Origin: Romanomermis culicivorax
Lineage: Eukaryota > Nematoda > Enoplea > Mermithida > Mermithidae
Direction of reading: 5' to 3'
Length of the DNA stretch: 64,000 nucleotides
Assembly (NCBI GenBank): GCA_963922205.1
Contig: CAWUHX010000239.1
Span: 310,001-374,000, forward strand
A model generated the notes under the pieces. It worked only from the letters and a program-made list of their open reading frames with translations. It had not been told where the DNA came from and ran no database searches. Position 1 is the stretch's first letter. Each line of letters starts with the position of its first letter. Shown piece by piece: positions 1-11,728 of the stretch. The translations under genes were made by a program, and so were the position numbers.

Positions 1-560
1 ATGATTTTGATGATGATTTGGACCTAAATAAATGTGAGCAATGGCATGCACCAAAAGCACCAGCATACCAAGCTAGAAGCAATCACTGCTAAAAAAATCA
101 CCGTTCAATGAATGCACTAGAGTCTTTTATCTTTGGTTTTGCTCATGCCATACTGTAATTTTCTCAAGCTCAAATTCACTTTTGGCAGGCAGTCACAGAA
201 TATGAATTTATATGTCACTCGCTTATTTTCTATTGGATATTTGATTTTCAAAATTTCACTGTTCATAATATAATTTATGATCACCTGTAGTTTGCTTTCT
301 ACAAGATTTGCTTTCTCTTCTTCTAAGTTCAAAATTGTCCACTTTTTATTTTTTTGTTCAATTTACTATACTTCCTATTATTTCCTCTGTTCCTTTGCAT
401 TTCACGTAGCTGCCGTCAGTTAGCTCATAGCATCACTTGGAATTGCAACAATATGCAGCATTGCACATAATACAAAGCTGAAATATAATTTTACAAGGTT
501 ATATTCAAATCTGCAGTTTGATTACCAAAGTCTAACTAATGTTATGGAATAGGAGGAGGG
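1..560. other. AT-rich stretch, no gene seen
   Basis: Only short open frames with no recognisable domain and low-complexity composition are present. I see no splice-bounded exon, RNA gene or clear transposon end here. Confidence 0.5.
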
Positions 561-1607
561 CCACTTGAAAAAATATTTACCACTTGAAAAAATTCATTAC
601 CACTTAAAGACAAATCGTTACCTCCGAACATGATGCAAAACATTTTTTCAAGATACATCACACATGTTTCAAGATGCTTCAGAAAAATTTCAAGATGTAA
701 CAGTTTTTCAATGTTCGAATTTCTTCTCAAGTGCATCACAATTTTTTCAAGTTCATCACATTTTTTTCAAGATAATCTCGAAAAAAATCAAGATGGGCGG
801 CACATTGAAGGATGAAAATTTTTGAAACTAGCCAATCAAAAGCATTGCCCTGCCTCCTATTTCAATATATATGAGAACCCTTCAAAGTGGATTTCTGAGT
901 TCAAGGCTTGCTGGCTACCCTTGGTTTTTATGTGAGGATGCAGAGGGAGGTTATTTTGCACGGGCAATCCGGTGAACATATTGGTTTTTTTCAAATTTTC
1001 TTCTTCGAGGTTTTTCAGAAAAACATCGAATATGCTTGTCTTTCACCAAAAATGCAGTAATTTCGGAAAAAGATCCAAATTATCGTTTCTCTGTCGAGTT
1101 CCTGAACAAGCGGGCAATAGCCTTAGAATATCCCACAGAGACCAGAAGTGTGATTATTTTCCAGAATCACTGCATTTTGAGTGAAAAACATGCATTTTTG
1201 ACGTTTTTCTGAAAAATCTCGATGAAGAAAGATTTTTATGGAAGACTAACAAGTCCATCGGATTCTCATTGCAAAATAAGCTCCCCACAGTCTGCCACGG
1301 CCCGTAAAAACCAAGGTCGCCCTCCACCAGCAAGCTGTGACCTCAGAAATCTACTTTGAAGGGTTCCCCTATATAGAAACATAGGAGGTCGAGCAACGCC
1401 TTTGATTGTCTAGTTGCAGAAATTTTTATCCTTTGATGTGCCGCCCGTCTTGACTTTTTCCAAGATGCCATCTTGATTTTTTTTCAAGATGCCATCCTGA
1501 TTTTGTCCGAGATGTCATCTTGATTTTTTCAAGATCATCTTGAAAAAAATGTGATACACTTTTTCTTCATTTTTTCCTTTCTTTTTCTCTTTCTTTTTTC
1601 AAGTGGT
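561..1607. repeat. Foldback (long inverted repeat) element, about 1.05 kb
   Basis: The left half (561 to about 1072) matches the reverse complement of the right half (about 1155 to 1607) along nearly its full length, leaving a loop of roughly 80 bp. The ends read CCACTTGAAAAAA and TTTTTTCAAGTGG. Both arms carry subterminal arrays based on TTTTTTCAAGATG with a CATC spacer. The TATATATGAGAACCCTTCAAAG stretch of the left arm (about 865-886) has its mirror near 1356-1378. No transposase is encoded, so this is a non-autonomous foldback or MITE-like element. The superfamily is not determined and no target duplication was identified with confidence. Confidence 0.75.
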
Positions 1608-1737
1608 AACAATGTTTTGCATTTATTATTGTCACTGGCTGCTTTGTTTCATAAACCAATAACATTCATGCAATTTCACAGCTAAAGCTTTAAATCAGAC
1701 TTAAAATTGCATGCACATTGGCCTCTGAGACATTTTT

Positions 1738-2019
1738 ATGATAATGATATCTTTCACAGCCCTGTTCGAAAACCTGGCACCCAGCAATGTCCTTTCTGAG
1801 TCCGGAGATATTGTACAAATTAGCCAAGAAAATGAACACTGTGGCACAAACACTAGAAAATCGTTGAATGGCAAGCCTAAAATTTATAGAGCAATCAAAA
1901 TTCAACAGAGTTGTGAAGATGCAGCTAGTTTGCAAGAGCTGAAAAGAAAGCACTTAGAAGAAGAACATGATTTCAAAATCAAATTGATGGAAAAAGAAGA
2001 GGAAGATCGGCAAAGCTAA
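1738..2019 (+). pseudogene. Possible PIF/Harbinger MYB-like accessory protein, 3' fragment
   Basis: The frame is open for 93 codons and ends at TAA. The last 28 residues are charged and helical (LKRKHLEEEHDFKIKLMEKE), a pattern common at the C-terminus of the SANT/MYB-like accessory protein that PIF/Harbinger transposons encode beside their transposase. The MYB domain itself is not visible upstream. A transposase-like exon lies on the opposite strand just downstream (2321-2575), which matches the usual two-gene, opposite-strand layout of Harbinger elements. That neighbourhood is the main support, because the tail alone is too generic to identify a family. It could also be a chance open frame. 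Confidence 0.35.
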
Positions 2020-2320
2020 CAAAACTTGTACATAATAGCAGCACTAAGTCAAATATAGGGCACTGAAGAAGATATATTAGCTTCCCAAGCAAAAGCTTCT
2101 TATTATCAGCAAAAGATATTGCTTTTACAAAGTAGAAATGGCCAAGAAGTAGCAAAAGGAGGCACAAGCAGTGGAAAACCAGCATCTTCTTGGAATAGAG
2201 ATCTTTCATCAGGCAGTATGTACCCACACCATCCTGAGAATTCTTCGTTTCATGAAATGTAAATGTGCTCAGACTCTGGGATTTGTGAAAGGGATGTACA
2301 TGAAATTGACTGTTTGTTAC

Positions 2321-2575
2321 TTGGGTATCCGGGCCTAAAGGATAATCACGTTGGGTAGGTCTCGTAAGATGAGGAGACAGCAGATTGATCAAGTGACGCA
2401 CACCTTTTCTTGAAAGTCGATATCGAAGTATGTATTGTGAATCAGCATGAATTTCAAACGGATCCACACGCTTAATATTCTGGCATATTTGGATATTGTC
2501 ATTGTTGTTATCTTCATCATCAGAGTCGAACAAGTTGGGCATATCAACAGCATCGAAAAAATCAACAAAATTCAT
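2321..2575 (-). pseudogene. PIF/Harbinger (HARBI1-like) transposase, N-terminal exon
   Basis: Read on the - strand, the frame starts at an ATG at 2575 and runs 85 codons to a plausible donor (CAA followed by GTAAC). Residues about 40-85 have the motif RYRLSRKGVRHLINLLSPHL followed by TRPTQRDYPLGP. This is the N-terminal helix-turn-helix-like segment that precedes the DDE domain in HARBI1/PIF transposases (consensus R-[YF]-R-[LF]-S ... PT-x-R-x-x-x-L). An acidic stretch (DSDDEDNNND) precedes it. The open frame continues past the donor without similarity, so the DDE catalytic domain is not recognised here. I read it as a transposon remnant, not a host HARBI1 gene. Confidence 0.6.
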
Positions 2576-2619
2576 GGCCGCAATAAAAAATAATGAGTTT
2601 TCTATCGATATAACCCTGC

Positions 2620-2943
2620 CACCAATAGGGTGAAATAGCAGGTTATTTTCACGTCTTTTTCACCAACTTTTTACCCGACTTTTACTTCATCCACTTTCTG
2701 TAATCTCGAGTTGGATAAAATCGACAGTAAAAAAAATTACTCACGATTTTACCTGTCTTAACCCGCCATTTTACCCACAATTTTACCCGAACTTTACTCG
2801 GCTTTAACCCGAGATTTTACCCGAGTTTTATTTACCTACGATTTTATCTGAGATTTTACTCGACTTTTATTTGCCTACGATTTTACCCGCCATTTTACTT
2901 TCACTTTTACCCACGTTTAACCCACTTTCTGTAATTTGGGCCT
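2620..2943 (-). repeat. Dispersed repeat R2 with degenerate TTTTACCCG arrays
   Basis: This stretch is built of irregularly spaced copies of ATTTTACCCG and related variants (ATTTTACCCGA, TTTTACTCGG, TTTAACCCG). It ends in CCACTTTCTGTAATTTGGGCC. Related copies are at 10436-10685 and 24494-24606; the latter begins GGCCCAAATTACAGAAAGTGG, the reverse complement of this end. The shared terminus suggests a MITE-like unit. It is not a telomere array, because spacing and sequence are irregular. Confidence 0.7.
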
Positions 2944-4307
2944 AAGAGGTCCGACCAATGGGGGGAGTCAACCCAAAATTTTAAGCAAAAGGCCCGAAAA
3001 AAGGTCTTTTTGCCATCCTCCTCAGTCAATACTATGCTTGACATAATTCTCAACGTTCAGTATTGTCAGTTTTTACGTTTGTGAAAAAAATTCTTATCTA
3101 ACCCCGGAGTCACGAAAAACACGATACTCGAAAGACGTGAAGTTTTGAGTACACTTAGGCTTAACTTGTGACAGAAGTGTTTTTCGCTATTAATTTCAAA
3201 ATAGTGTTTTCATTGCAACAGTCGACCAATTGTAGCAGAAAGAAATACTACATCAGTGTTGGCAGCTTCAATAGTATCCGAACAGAAATATATTTTTTCC
3301 CAGCATATGAAAACAACTTCGAATAAAAAATTGTACATACTGCGATTTTTCAAAATTGTTTTCATCTGGAACAGAAGAAATTTGTTTGGTATAGAAATTT
3401 AAGCATACAGAAAAAGCCTAAAGGGCAGCCGAATAAAAAGTATTATTCTCGAATTCTCAACAGTCTGTCACGCCAAAATTTTGAAGCGACATCTCTGAAC
3501 TCGAATTTTTATTCTTATATTCAGTAGGAAACTTGGTGAAGTAGTTTTGAATTTGTAAACTAGAAACTCAAAAATAGTCCGAAAACTGTTCTGATTTTAG
3601 TATATCTGGCGATTTCTATATTTAGAGGCATAATTGCGAATTACTTATTTATAAGCATCTATCCGAAATTCAACCCAGGTTCTTGTTTAGCAGCACAATA
3701 TCCCAATGTTTTTAGACATTACGGACAGATATTCTTGGCAAACTATTATTCCTTTGTCATGATAGTTGGCTAAAGTTGATATAATCAATCAAAAGCTAAT
3801 ATCAACAGCAGGATTTTAATTAAACTGTCAGACTAGAAAACATTCGAAAACTACTGACACAAGTTAAAAAGCCAAAAAAGATAAAAAAAGTCTTATCCTT
3901 CAAACAGTCAGGTAGTACTCACGCAATCGATGTCAATTGTCAAGCAAATAGCCACATCAGTAATGCTGGTTTCACAGCTTCTTTTTTGGCAGTCAACTTA
4001 TATAGGATGAGTTTAATGAATGGCATAGTCATACGCGAACCATATATTGTGGCTCTGCTATCCGAACTACAATCTATGCTGTAATGTTGCACATCGTTTG
4101 AAATTATTATTCAGAATAAGTTAATTGACTCAGCAACTCTGCAGCGTTTTTACGACCTGCTGTCGTAAAACACTGAATGATCTTACTTGCTGACACTGAC
4201 TGCTAATAAACATGAAAGTAAAATAAGTCCCAACAAACAGCATCAATAATCAGGGGGTTACTACATAGTAATATCGCGGCTCACAACATGAATTTTCTGA
4301 TTAATAG
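2944..4307. other. AT-rich stretch, no gene or repeat end recognised
   Basis: No frame longer than about 60 codons with recognisable content was found. The segment is scattered poly-A/T and shows no inverted or direct repeat pairing I could follow. Confidence 0.4.
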
Positions 4308-4625
4308 GTTTGGGACGGATCCACTTTTTTTGACTGAATCAGATGCGGATCCGGATCTTCAAAAACCGCTTCATCGCATCCGTATCTAGAAAACTGCAAT
4401 CGTTGGATCCGGATCCTGTATATAGCATATATATGTAAAGTGAATGAATACATATTTAATTCCTCCAAATGAAGTTGTGTAAAATCATATTTTTCAACAG
4501 TTTGAAGGTTAATTATAATACTCATTGAAATGAGAAACAAAGTTAAACAAAAGCTCAACATCTTTTGACTGGATTTTTTTACCAGCTTCTATCTGCACCG
4601 TGCAGAAATGAGGAGATAAAGTCCG
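4308..4625. repeat. Left arm of an inverted repeat pair (partner at 6424-6692)
   Basis: The segment begins GGGACGGATCCACTTT and contains several GGATCCGGATC clusters. The part near 4420-4620 (TATATAGC..., TGAATGAATACATAT, and CTTCTATCTGCACCGTGCAG) matches the reverse complement of 6424-6620. The partner arm ends AAAGTGGATCCATCC. The GGATGGATCC-type end resembles hAT-like elements, but no transposase or clean duplication is visible. Confidence 0.55.
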
Positions 4626-4985
4626 CAGTGAACAAGTTTTTCCTGTTCCAAATAAATATAAACAAATAAAAGTTTTTAATACTTACGCTTCAGATTTTCA
4701 GTTGGAAAACGATGGTCTTGCCTGTTAAATAAGTGATGAAACTCTGTGAGAAAAATGCATGATTTCATATTCATCGCAAGAGGCAAATTCTTTTTGTCAC
4801 TATATTTTCATAGAAAGTGTAGAGTTTGACTCACTTTTGTATGAGTTGAGACATAGTAGATTCGTGGAAACCAGGCCTTTTTTTGTTTTGAAAATCATTA
4901 GCCAAATAGCTCATAGGCTCAAATTTTTAGGAGACAAATTTAAATTTTGGGAGCCAAAAGTTTTTAATGGAAAAATATCGAAAAA

Positions 4986-6215
4986 TACGCTTGTAACACA
5001 CTTCAAGGGTTTTTTTGTACATGACCTATTTGCACATGTACAAACGACAGCCAATATTTCATTTGTACAATTTGTACGTAGCAAAAATAGGTATAAATAA
5101 GTAACCTGTGCTCCTCTATGTCATGGCCAAAGACTGATAACCAAACAGTGTAAATTTCGAATTATATGACTGCAAAAAAATTCATGAAATTGAGCAAAAA
5201 ATCGAAATTTTAGAGTTTTAAGTCTGATTTACAAGCATTGTGGAACAATTTGTCTAGAAAGCTATCCAATAGCTTGCATTAGATCGATGATTAACCGATG
5301 GTTAATTCCTCCATGATGACAAGTGAAAGCCCAGAAAAGATGTTAATCTTTCCGGCGCGAAGCGCGGGAAAAATTTTTCAGGTATTGACACTCTGCGACG
5401 CTGGAAAATCAATTTTCCGAACACTATTTCTAGAATTAGATAAGAATTTAGTGTTCAAAAGTCGTAATTTTTAGAATTTTATTCTTTGAAAAATTTTCAA
5501 ACCAGTAATTGATTCGTTAACTCTCATGAACTTGGCCGAAAATATATGAGTGGGAGTAGAGATTTCCGAAAAGTACTTCCATGAAGCTTCCAAATTGATT
5601 TTACGTTAAGAAAGAAATAATTGCTTCAAAAAGTTTACAGACTTGACGTCTTGATCTTTCTCAAGAAATGTTTCAATGAAAAACTGCGAATCTTCATTAA
5701 ATATCAAGATAAAATATTGAAGATTACCACTTAAAACATGAGATAATAGGCTTGAGATGATGAAAAATATTATACATTAAATCATAGGTGAGGGTAGGCA
5801 TTCTGAAAGCCGCGTCTGAGCTGGGTAATACACAATAATGATTATTAAAGTTTTCGCGCCGGAAAATTTTGAGATTATGAACTTCTAAAATGCACCAAAA
5901 TGCATATTTTCCGTACCTTATCCCCGAAATTTTCTTCCCTAAACGGGGAAAGAGCCGTTTGTAGATGTACATATGACTACCTCAATTTCGTTTGCCAAAA
6001 AAAATTTTCATTTGCCTCCGGCAATAAATAACACTGACACACTTTGGAATGTATATAATTAAATCATATGGATATTCAATCAGTTGATACGTGTTCAAAA
6101 AATTACTGTTCAAAATTTTATTTTCAACCAGCCTTTTTTGGTCTTTCTGCTGAAAGAAAATATGAATTTTGCTTGAACGGTGAAAAGGGTTCAAGATACA
6201 TGAATTCTGATGTAA
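4986..6215 (+). repeat. Repeat R1, long copy carrying the GC hairpin module
   Basis: It starts CAAGGGTTTTTTTGTACATG, then palindromic ACATGTACAAACG. Its sequence is the reverse complement of parts of 41010-43455: 4990-5640 pairs with about 42820-43455, and 5640-6215 with about 41226-41760. A third fragment is at 30715-30945. Inside are the hairpin CCGGCGCGAAGCGCGGG near 5352 and a second, partial one near 5853. The open frames within it are repeat shadows. The terminal CAGGGTTTTTT form in the 43.45-kb copy suggests an hAT-type non-autonomous element. Confidence 0.7.
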
Positions 6216-6423
6216 AAGTTCGTAGGAATTCCTCTTAAGGCCCTGTCATACTTCGCCGCGAGTTACCGCGCGGCGCCGGTTGTCCAATTCATACTATTAA
6301 GCGGCGGCGCTTTTTTACTTTTGGACTTTGCTCTTGTCAAAAAATGCGTATTGCTCGTCTCGACAAATACGAAATACAAAAAATGCGATAAAAGGAAAAA
6401 GAAATCGAAAAATGAAATCAATC

Positions 6424-6692
6424 ATTCCTACACGGTGCAGATAGAAGCTTCCAAAAAGCCTAGTCTAAAGATTTTGGGCTCTTGCTTCAATTTGCTTCTC
6501 ATTCCAACGATTAATAGCTCTTGAACTGCTGAGACATATCAATTTACATAAATTGATTTTGAAAAATTGAATATATATACACGATTATTCATTCACATAT
6601 GTGCTATATACAGGATCCAGATCTGATCTGGGTCCGGTCGGACCCGCTGTTTGGGACCCAGATTCAAAGTGGATCCATCCTTTCCCTAGTAT
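6424..6692. repeat. Right arm of the inverted repeat pair (partner at 4308-4625)
   Basis: It matches the reverse complement of 4308-4625, including the CACGGTGCAGATAGAAGCTT segment near 6433, the GTGCTATATACAGGATCC segment near 6601 and the terminal AAAGTGGATCCATCC. It lies inside the Harbinger-type element 6238-7290, so one of the two insertions is nested in the other. Confidence 0.5.
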
Positions 6693-6850
6693 TCGGGAAA
6701 CCGGGACGTTCAGGGAATAGGGACTAATGCATTTTTCGGGGAAATAATAAATTTATTCATTATTCGGGGAATCGGGACCTACGGGGAATGTGGACTTTCG
6801 GACAATCGGTATATTTGCTGAAAAGAGACGTTGGGGGAATAAAGACACAA
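6690..6850. repeat. Degenerate minisatellite of CGGGGAATCGGGAC units
   Basis: Variants of TTCGGGGAATCGGGACC recur about eight times with irregular spacing (CGGGAAACCGGGACGTTC, CAGGGAATAGGGAC, CGGGGAATCGGGACC, CGGGGAATGTGGAC and others). There is no coding frame. Confidence 0.6.
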
Positions 6851-7295
6851 CCAAAATGTGTGAGTACACTTGCTGTAGGAACATGTTTACACCTACTTTG
6901 CAAATTCATAATTTTTACACATTAATTTCTTCATTGCAAGTTAAGTGATCAACTTCTTAGTAAATCTTCATTGAAAATTAAGTAATCAATTTGGTAAAAT
7001 AATTTGACGTGTCAGAATTCACCATTCAAGTGAAAAATATCATTCAACTACATGTATAGATGTCACAGTATGCAACAATATGTTACAACAACAGTATGCT
7101 GCAACTTTTCAACACATAGCTTGTTCGAAAATTTCGTTTCAGTTGAAATTTGATGGCGGTGCCGCGCGGCGTCGCAAAAGTTACAAAAACCTGTTTATAC
7201 TTCAAAGGTGGTACTGCGTGGTGCCGGCCGGCGCCGCTTTTTAGTATGGATAGAACAACCGGCGCCGCGCGGTGAAGTATGACAGGGCCTTTAAT

Positions 7296-7728
7296 CATAC
7301 ATGTAACGGGGCCCCGAGGTCTGGGGGGGGGGTGTCGGACGACTTTTTTGGGGCCAAGGTCAAGGTTCCCCGAGCCAAGGTTTCCCAAAATTTTGGGGCA
7401 GGGGTCTGCGAAGGGAAAAAATCGATTTTTTTACCAAAAAAGTCCGAAAAACGGTTCAAAAAATAGTATTTTTTGTTTAAAAACGATAAGAAATGTGTTT
7501 CTGGCGCGAAGCGCCGAGAAAATTGACGTTTTTGACCATTTTTTGTTCAAAATTTGACAATTTTAATCAAAAATTTAACATTTTCCAGTATTTTTCCGAC
7601 CAAAATATGGGGTCCCTATGACTGTCATAGAATTGGAAAATTCTGGGGAGGGAGTGGCCCAATGGCTAGCCATAAGGCGGACGATTTTGTGGGGGTTCCA
7701 ATAGCACTTCCCCCCAATTAGATGTATT
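7296..7728. mobile_element. G-tract MITE (family M1), copy 1
   Basis: It begins CATACATGTAACGGGGCCCC, carries a G-run near 7322-7331 and ends with CCCCCCAATTAGATGTATT. The flanking octamers CCTTTAAT (left) and CTCTTAAT (right) are near-identical, consistent with an 8-bp duplication. The interior holds the hairpin GGCGCGAAGCGCC near 7503. It closely resembles the 16717-17116 copy. It sits on the right border of the Harbinger-type element 6238-7290, so it inserted after that element. Confidence 0.7.
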
Positions 7729-8588
7729 CTCTTAATCATTTTTCGTTTCAGAAAATTGAATCAGGAGAAACGATAAAGCCAGCTAAAAAATCAATTCTAA
7801 AAAATAGCCATGAATCTTCGCCCATTGATCAAGAACTTTTAAATAAGATGGATATTAGTGAGCGTGGACCAACGATTTTGCCGGGGTCGATTGAGGTCAA
7901 TGCTTTTGTGTATTTTATATCAAGATACTACATCCTTTTTCGAAATGAGAGTCACTAGGTTATTCCACGCCAAGTGGTCCTATTCTGAAAATCATCCAAG
8001 GTCCCAAACTGACTTCCAAAAAAATTTTCCGTCCAACTATGGGTTTTTCGGTGGACCCTGCTGTCGAAGAATTTCTAACTTTGATGAAGCGCCTACTTCT
8101 GTGGCACACTATAACTCTGCAGAGCTAGCTTGGGATTCGAAATCTGCAGCCTAAAAAATCATTTTGCTACGATACCAGCTATGCTATTTAAAAAATTCAG
8201 TAGCGCGTCGTTTTTTCGAAAAATGGTGCAAATTACTCGTAAAATCAGATACTTGATAATTCATGCTCTGACTGGAATGCCCATAACTTCTGACATATGA
8301 AATGGAAGTTTACCATACCTCGCCATAGCAACAGCCATTTTAGCGCACTCCATGCGTGAAAATTTTGAGTGTCACTGATGAGCTGTCATTGGTCCCCAAA
8401 GGTTTGGATGTATGACAAGATTCGAAATATGCGAATAAATTATGGAACGCAAATAGCAAAAATACCTGATCCTCAAATTTGTTTGTTTTTCATTTGGTTC
8501 GAAAAAATGCTCCTCTTCCTATTAAGAAGGTAAAAAATATAGTAGGATTTCCACTTCCTAAAGAAATATTGAACCTAAAGCTGAGTAA
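7729..8588. other. No gene recognised
   Basis: Two overlapping + frames (7722-7958 and 7858-8154) are open but have no recognisable domain or splice context. The rest is AT-rich with no paired repeat ends. Confidence 0.35.
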
Positions 8589-8724
8589 AGGACCAACTAT
8601 ACTTCGCCGTACGGTACCACATTGAGCTGCTATACTTCGCCGCACGCTCCGTACGGCACATGATAAATAGCTGCCATATTTATACGTGCCATAAGGCACC
8701 GTACGGCGAAGTATAGTTGGCCCT
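8589..8724. mobile_element. 136-bp palindromic MITE, PIF/Harbinger-like, TAA duplication
   Basis: The left end reads AGGACCAACTATACTTCGCC and the right end GGCGAAGTATAGTTGGCCCT. TAA lies immediately outside both ends (8586-8588 and 8725-8727). GTACGG/CCGTAC palindromes fill both arms. The ACTTCGCCG core is shared with the larger element 6238-7290, so both probably respond to related transposases. Confidence 0.8.
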
Positions 8725-10435
8725 TAACAATGTCATCCCCTAGCCATAAAACACTTCTGTTTTCACGTATGTGTGCCTCTAAGAATTTCATCGTCATGCA
8801 AGTTTCACTTCATTACTAATGTCTGATGGAACTTACCAGCTGTCAGAAGCCGGTAACTCCATCGCCTAGGGTCACGTTGGATAGCCGGGTAAGGTTCATA
8901 CAAAGCGTATGGTAAGCAGATGAGTGGGGTTTCCAAGGAATGTTTTCTGAGTCTGCGAGTTGATTCTTAATCAAGGTTCCCAAGCCTTAATCTGACTGCC
9001 TAAATTTCAAAGTCTTAAAATGGGTACCAAAGTCTGACTCGAACATTTTTGTGTAGTAAAACAAAAAACATAGCATCCACCCCGGACATAATGTACTTGC
9101 TCCATTGCAACACTCTACCTCTTGAAGTTACAATCGGACGTATGGCCGGAAAGTAGGCCACACATCCGAAAAGTAGCAGAAAAGCAGGCAGTTTATTGAA
9201 GTTGGGAATTCTTTGAAAAAAGCAGAGTCCATAAAAACCCCATGACTCCCTCAATTCTGTGAGTTGGACGGAAAAATTTTTTCCGAAGTTAGTTTGAGTC
9301 TAAATTTTTCAAAATCCGAGACGATCGAGCGGGGACCTCTGGACCGCTGGGAATAAAACGACTCCATGGTAGCTGGAACGATGGGGATAAAATCATCACG
9401 AATAAGACATCTCGTTACTGACGTAATTTTTCTCGTCGACATCAGTCACGAGATAAATTTTCAAAGAAAATTTGCCCGAAGAAATTGTTGAATAAAACTA
9501 TATTTTAATTTTATTGTTCAAGAACTGTAATTCTAATTTTTTTGAACCGCTTTTGAAAATGAAACCGCAAATCTTGTAATAATTAATCTTTTTATAATTT
9601 TCTGCTGAATCACGTCATGTAGAGCGGTTAATTTGTAAGCTAAGTCAACTAATACTAGACAATTTTCGTGTAAAAAATCTGCAATGCTCCATAAAAGTAA
9701 TTTTGAAGACAGTTATTTTTATTTTCTTTCAATGAGCCTTGGTGAGGATGATGTTTATGCAAATAAAAAGCATGCATAAGTTTGTGTTCTGCGTTTTGCA
9801 TCGCCCATGGTCGTCCGAAATTAACCTTAATGAACGGACAGCTCTGGAACCTGCTGGTGTTGCGACTTCTATTTCGGAAGATTCTCCTTGATTTTAGGCC
9901 TTTAGTGGAATTATAAACGAAAAATCGGCAAGACTGGGAAATATGTCAGAAAGTAAGTTTTTTATCGACTTACTAATTTTTTTATATATACGATGCAAAA
10001 GCAAAAACTGTTTGAAAGGTGAAACCTTAGGAAAAACATCGCTCTTTTAGTGCCGGGGCCGACACCGCCCAGGACACGAATGTCAAAGTTTAAAATGCAG
10101 CGATCAGCAACGCAGTGAAGATTTCCATGCAAAACACTATACCCGGTATCGAATTATGAGCGATTTAATTCTACTTATGCTATTTCAAATTGTGCTGTCG
10201 TATACGGAATTACTCATAAGTAGTGCGTTTTTTCTCAAAAACGAATTTTTCGGTCTTGATTACTGTATGTTATGATCTTCCCAACCGGTGTGTGTTTGTT
10301 TTGGCACAAAAAGTTTTGAGCGTTTGTGCCAATCGGCACAAATTTTCGGCTGGTCAAACATCCTTGATTTACGAACGTTTCAGGGGCTGAAATTCAAAAA
10401 GTTTTTGACGCTTCGCACCGAGTCAAAAGCAATAG
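8725..10435. other. No gene recognised; contains one GTGCCAA palindrome module
   Basis: Short - strand frames (9015-9254 and 9251-9442) show no recognisable domain. Near 10303-10372 is a copy of the TTTGTGCCAAT/ATTGGCACAAA palindrome module, followed by GGCTGGTCAAACA. Related modules are at about 11160-11250, 12505-12575 and 29455-29665. Confidence 0.4.
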
Positions 10436-10685
10436 CCCAAATTACAGAAAGTAGTGGGTAATGAAACTCGAGTGAAATCTCGGGTTATAGCCGAGTAAAG
10501 TTCGGGCGAAATTGCAGGTTATTTTCACGTCTTTTTCATCAACTTTTTACCCGACTTTTACTTTACCCACTTTTAGTGATCGCGAGTTGGATAAAATCGA
10601 CGATGAAAAAAATTACTCACGATTTTTCCTGCATTTTACCCACGATTTTAACCGAACTTCACTCGGCTTTAACCCGAGATTTTAC
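10436..10685 (+). repeat. Repeat R2, truncated copy
   Basis: It begins GCCCAAATTACAGAAAGT and holds the same TTTTACCCGACTTTTAC-type variants as 2620-2943. It breaks off at GAGATTTTAC, where the hAT-A element begins with CAGGGTTGG. The hAT therefore inserted into R2. Confidence 0.7.
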
Positions 10686-10974
10686 CAGGGTTGGCGGGCA
10701 TTGGGTTTTTCGTTTGATGGTTTTTTTGCGGTTGGAAAATTGGACATTTTGGGGTTTGTGAGAGAAAAAATCATTTTTCCCCTTTTTGTTCTCAGGGTGG
10801 AATACAAGTTTCTTCCTGATTTAACAATCAAATTGAGAGTTGGGCCAACGTTAGCAACTGCAGTGTAGTCTTTTCTGACACTGACATGACGGAGATCACA
10901 CAACAAACAAATCAAATGCTATCGTGAATTTTCAATTCAGTTCAGAAGACTTCTTAGCTTTATTCGATTCGGTT
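10686..10974 (+). mobile_element. hAT-A element copy 0, left part
   Basis: It starts CAGGGTTGGCGGGCATTGG and is collinear with 19481-19780 of copy 2 (shared TACAAGTTTCTTCCTGATTT and CTTTTCTGACACTGACATGA segments). It is interrupted at GCCGTGAC by repeat R4 and resumes at 13110. No transposase frame lies in this part. Confidence 0.75.
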
Positions 10975-11728
10975 GCCGTGACCACCTATTTTTTTCCTCG
11001 AAGATTATTTCCACATGAGAACCGGACCCAAAATCTTTTTCCTCATTTTCCAAAAATTTTCCACATTTCTAAAAACGCTTATAATGTGGCTACGGATGCT
11101 TTTTTATGCATTTTAGGAGCATACCCATGCATTTTGTTGAGCAGTTTTTTTTGTGCCTAAACATGTTTTTTGGCACACAAAAATTTGGGATGACACAAAA
11201 AATTTTGGGCGTTTGTGCCACTTGGCACAAATTTTTGGCTGGTCAAACATTAAGTTTCCTTGATTTTTAGGCGGTTTAGGGGCTGAAAATTTAAAAAATT
11301 TTCGCCGCTTAGCGCCGAATCAATGGATATGCTATTTCCTATTCGTATATTTGACCCGGAAGCGAACGATTTCTCTTTGAACAGTGTATTAGTATCGTTG
11401 CAGCAAACTTTATAGGCTGTCAAGATTGATGAGTGAAAAGAAATTCTGAATATTCTCTCTTCATTCAGTCAGATTCGGATTTAAAAGTGAAATTGTTACT
11501 TTTTGTGTTTGATTGATTCAAATAGAAACATCGATATCGTTGATAATGGCACAATGTTTCGATCAAAAATGAACACGATTTTCGACTTCATTTTCTCTAG
11601 TCTTTACATGGTTGTTAAATAACACAGATATTCGTAGTCGAAAATTGAATCAATTTGAACTTCCTGAACAATTCTAGAGCTACTTAAATTGTCTCAGCAT
11701 TCCATTTCTTTTCGGGATTCCGTGAACT

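Larger units (their letters stand above)
6238..7290. mobile_element. PIF/Harbinger-type non-autonomous element with TTA duplication
   Basis: The terminal inverted repeats begin AGGCCCTGTCATACTTCGCC on the left, and the right end reads CGGTGAAGTATGACAGGGCCT. TTA flanks the element on both sides (6235-6237 and 7291-7293), the TWA target typical of PIF/Harbinger. Subterminal parts are very GC-rich (GCGCGGCGCCGG), unlike the AT-rich interior. The interior holds one arm of the 4308/6424 inverted pair and a degenerate minisatellite (6690-6850). No transposase frame is seen, so mobilisation would need a partner element. Confidence 0.75.

Noticed and set aside
2760-2900. Telomere-like ACCCG arrays
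   Set aside because: Units are irregular and the block has a defined transposon-like end, so it is not interstitial telomere.
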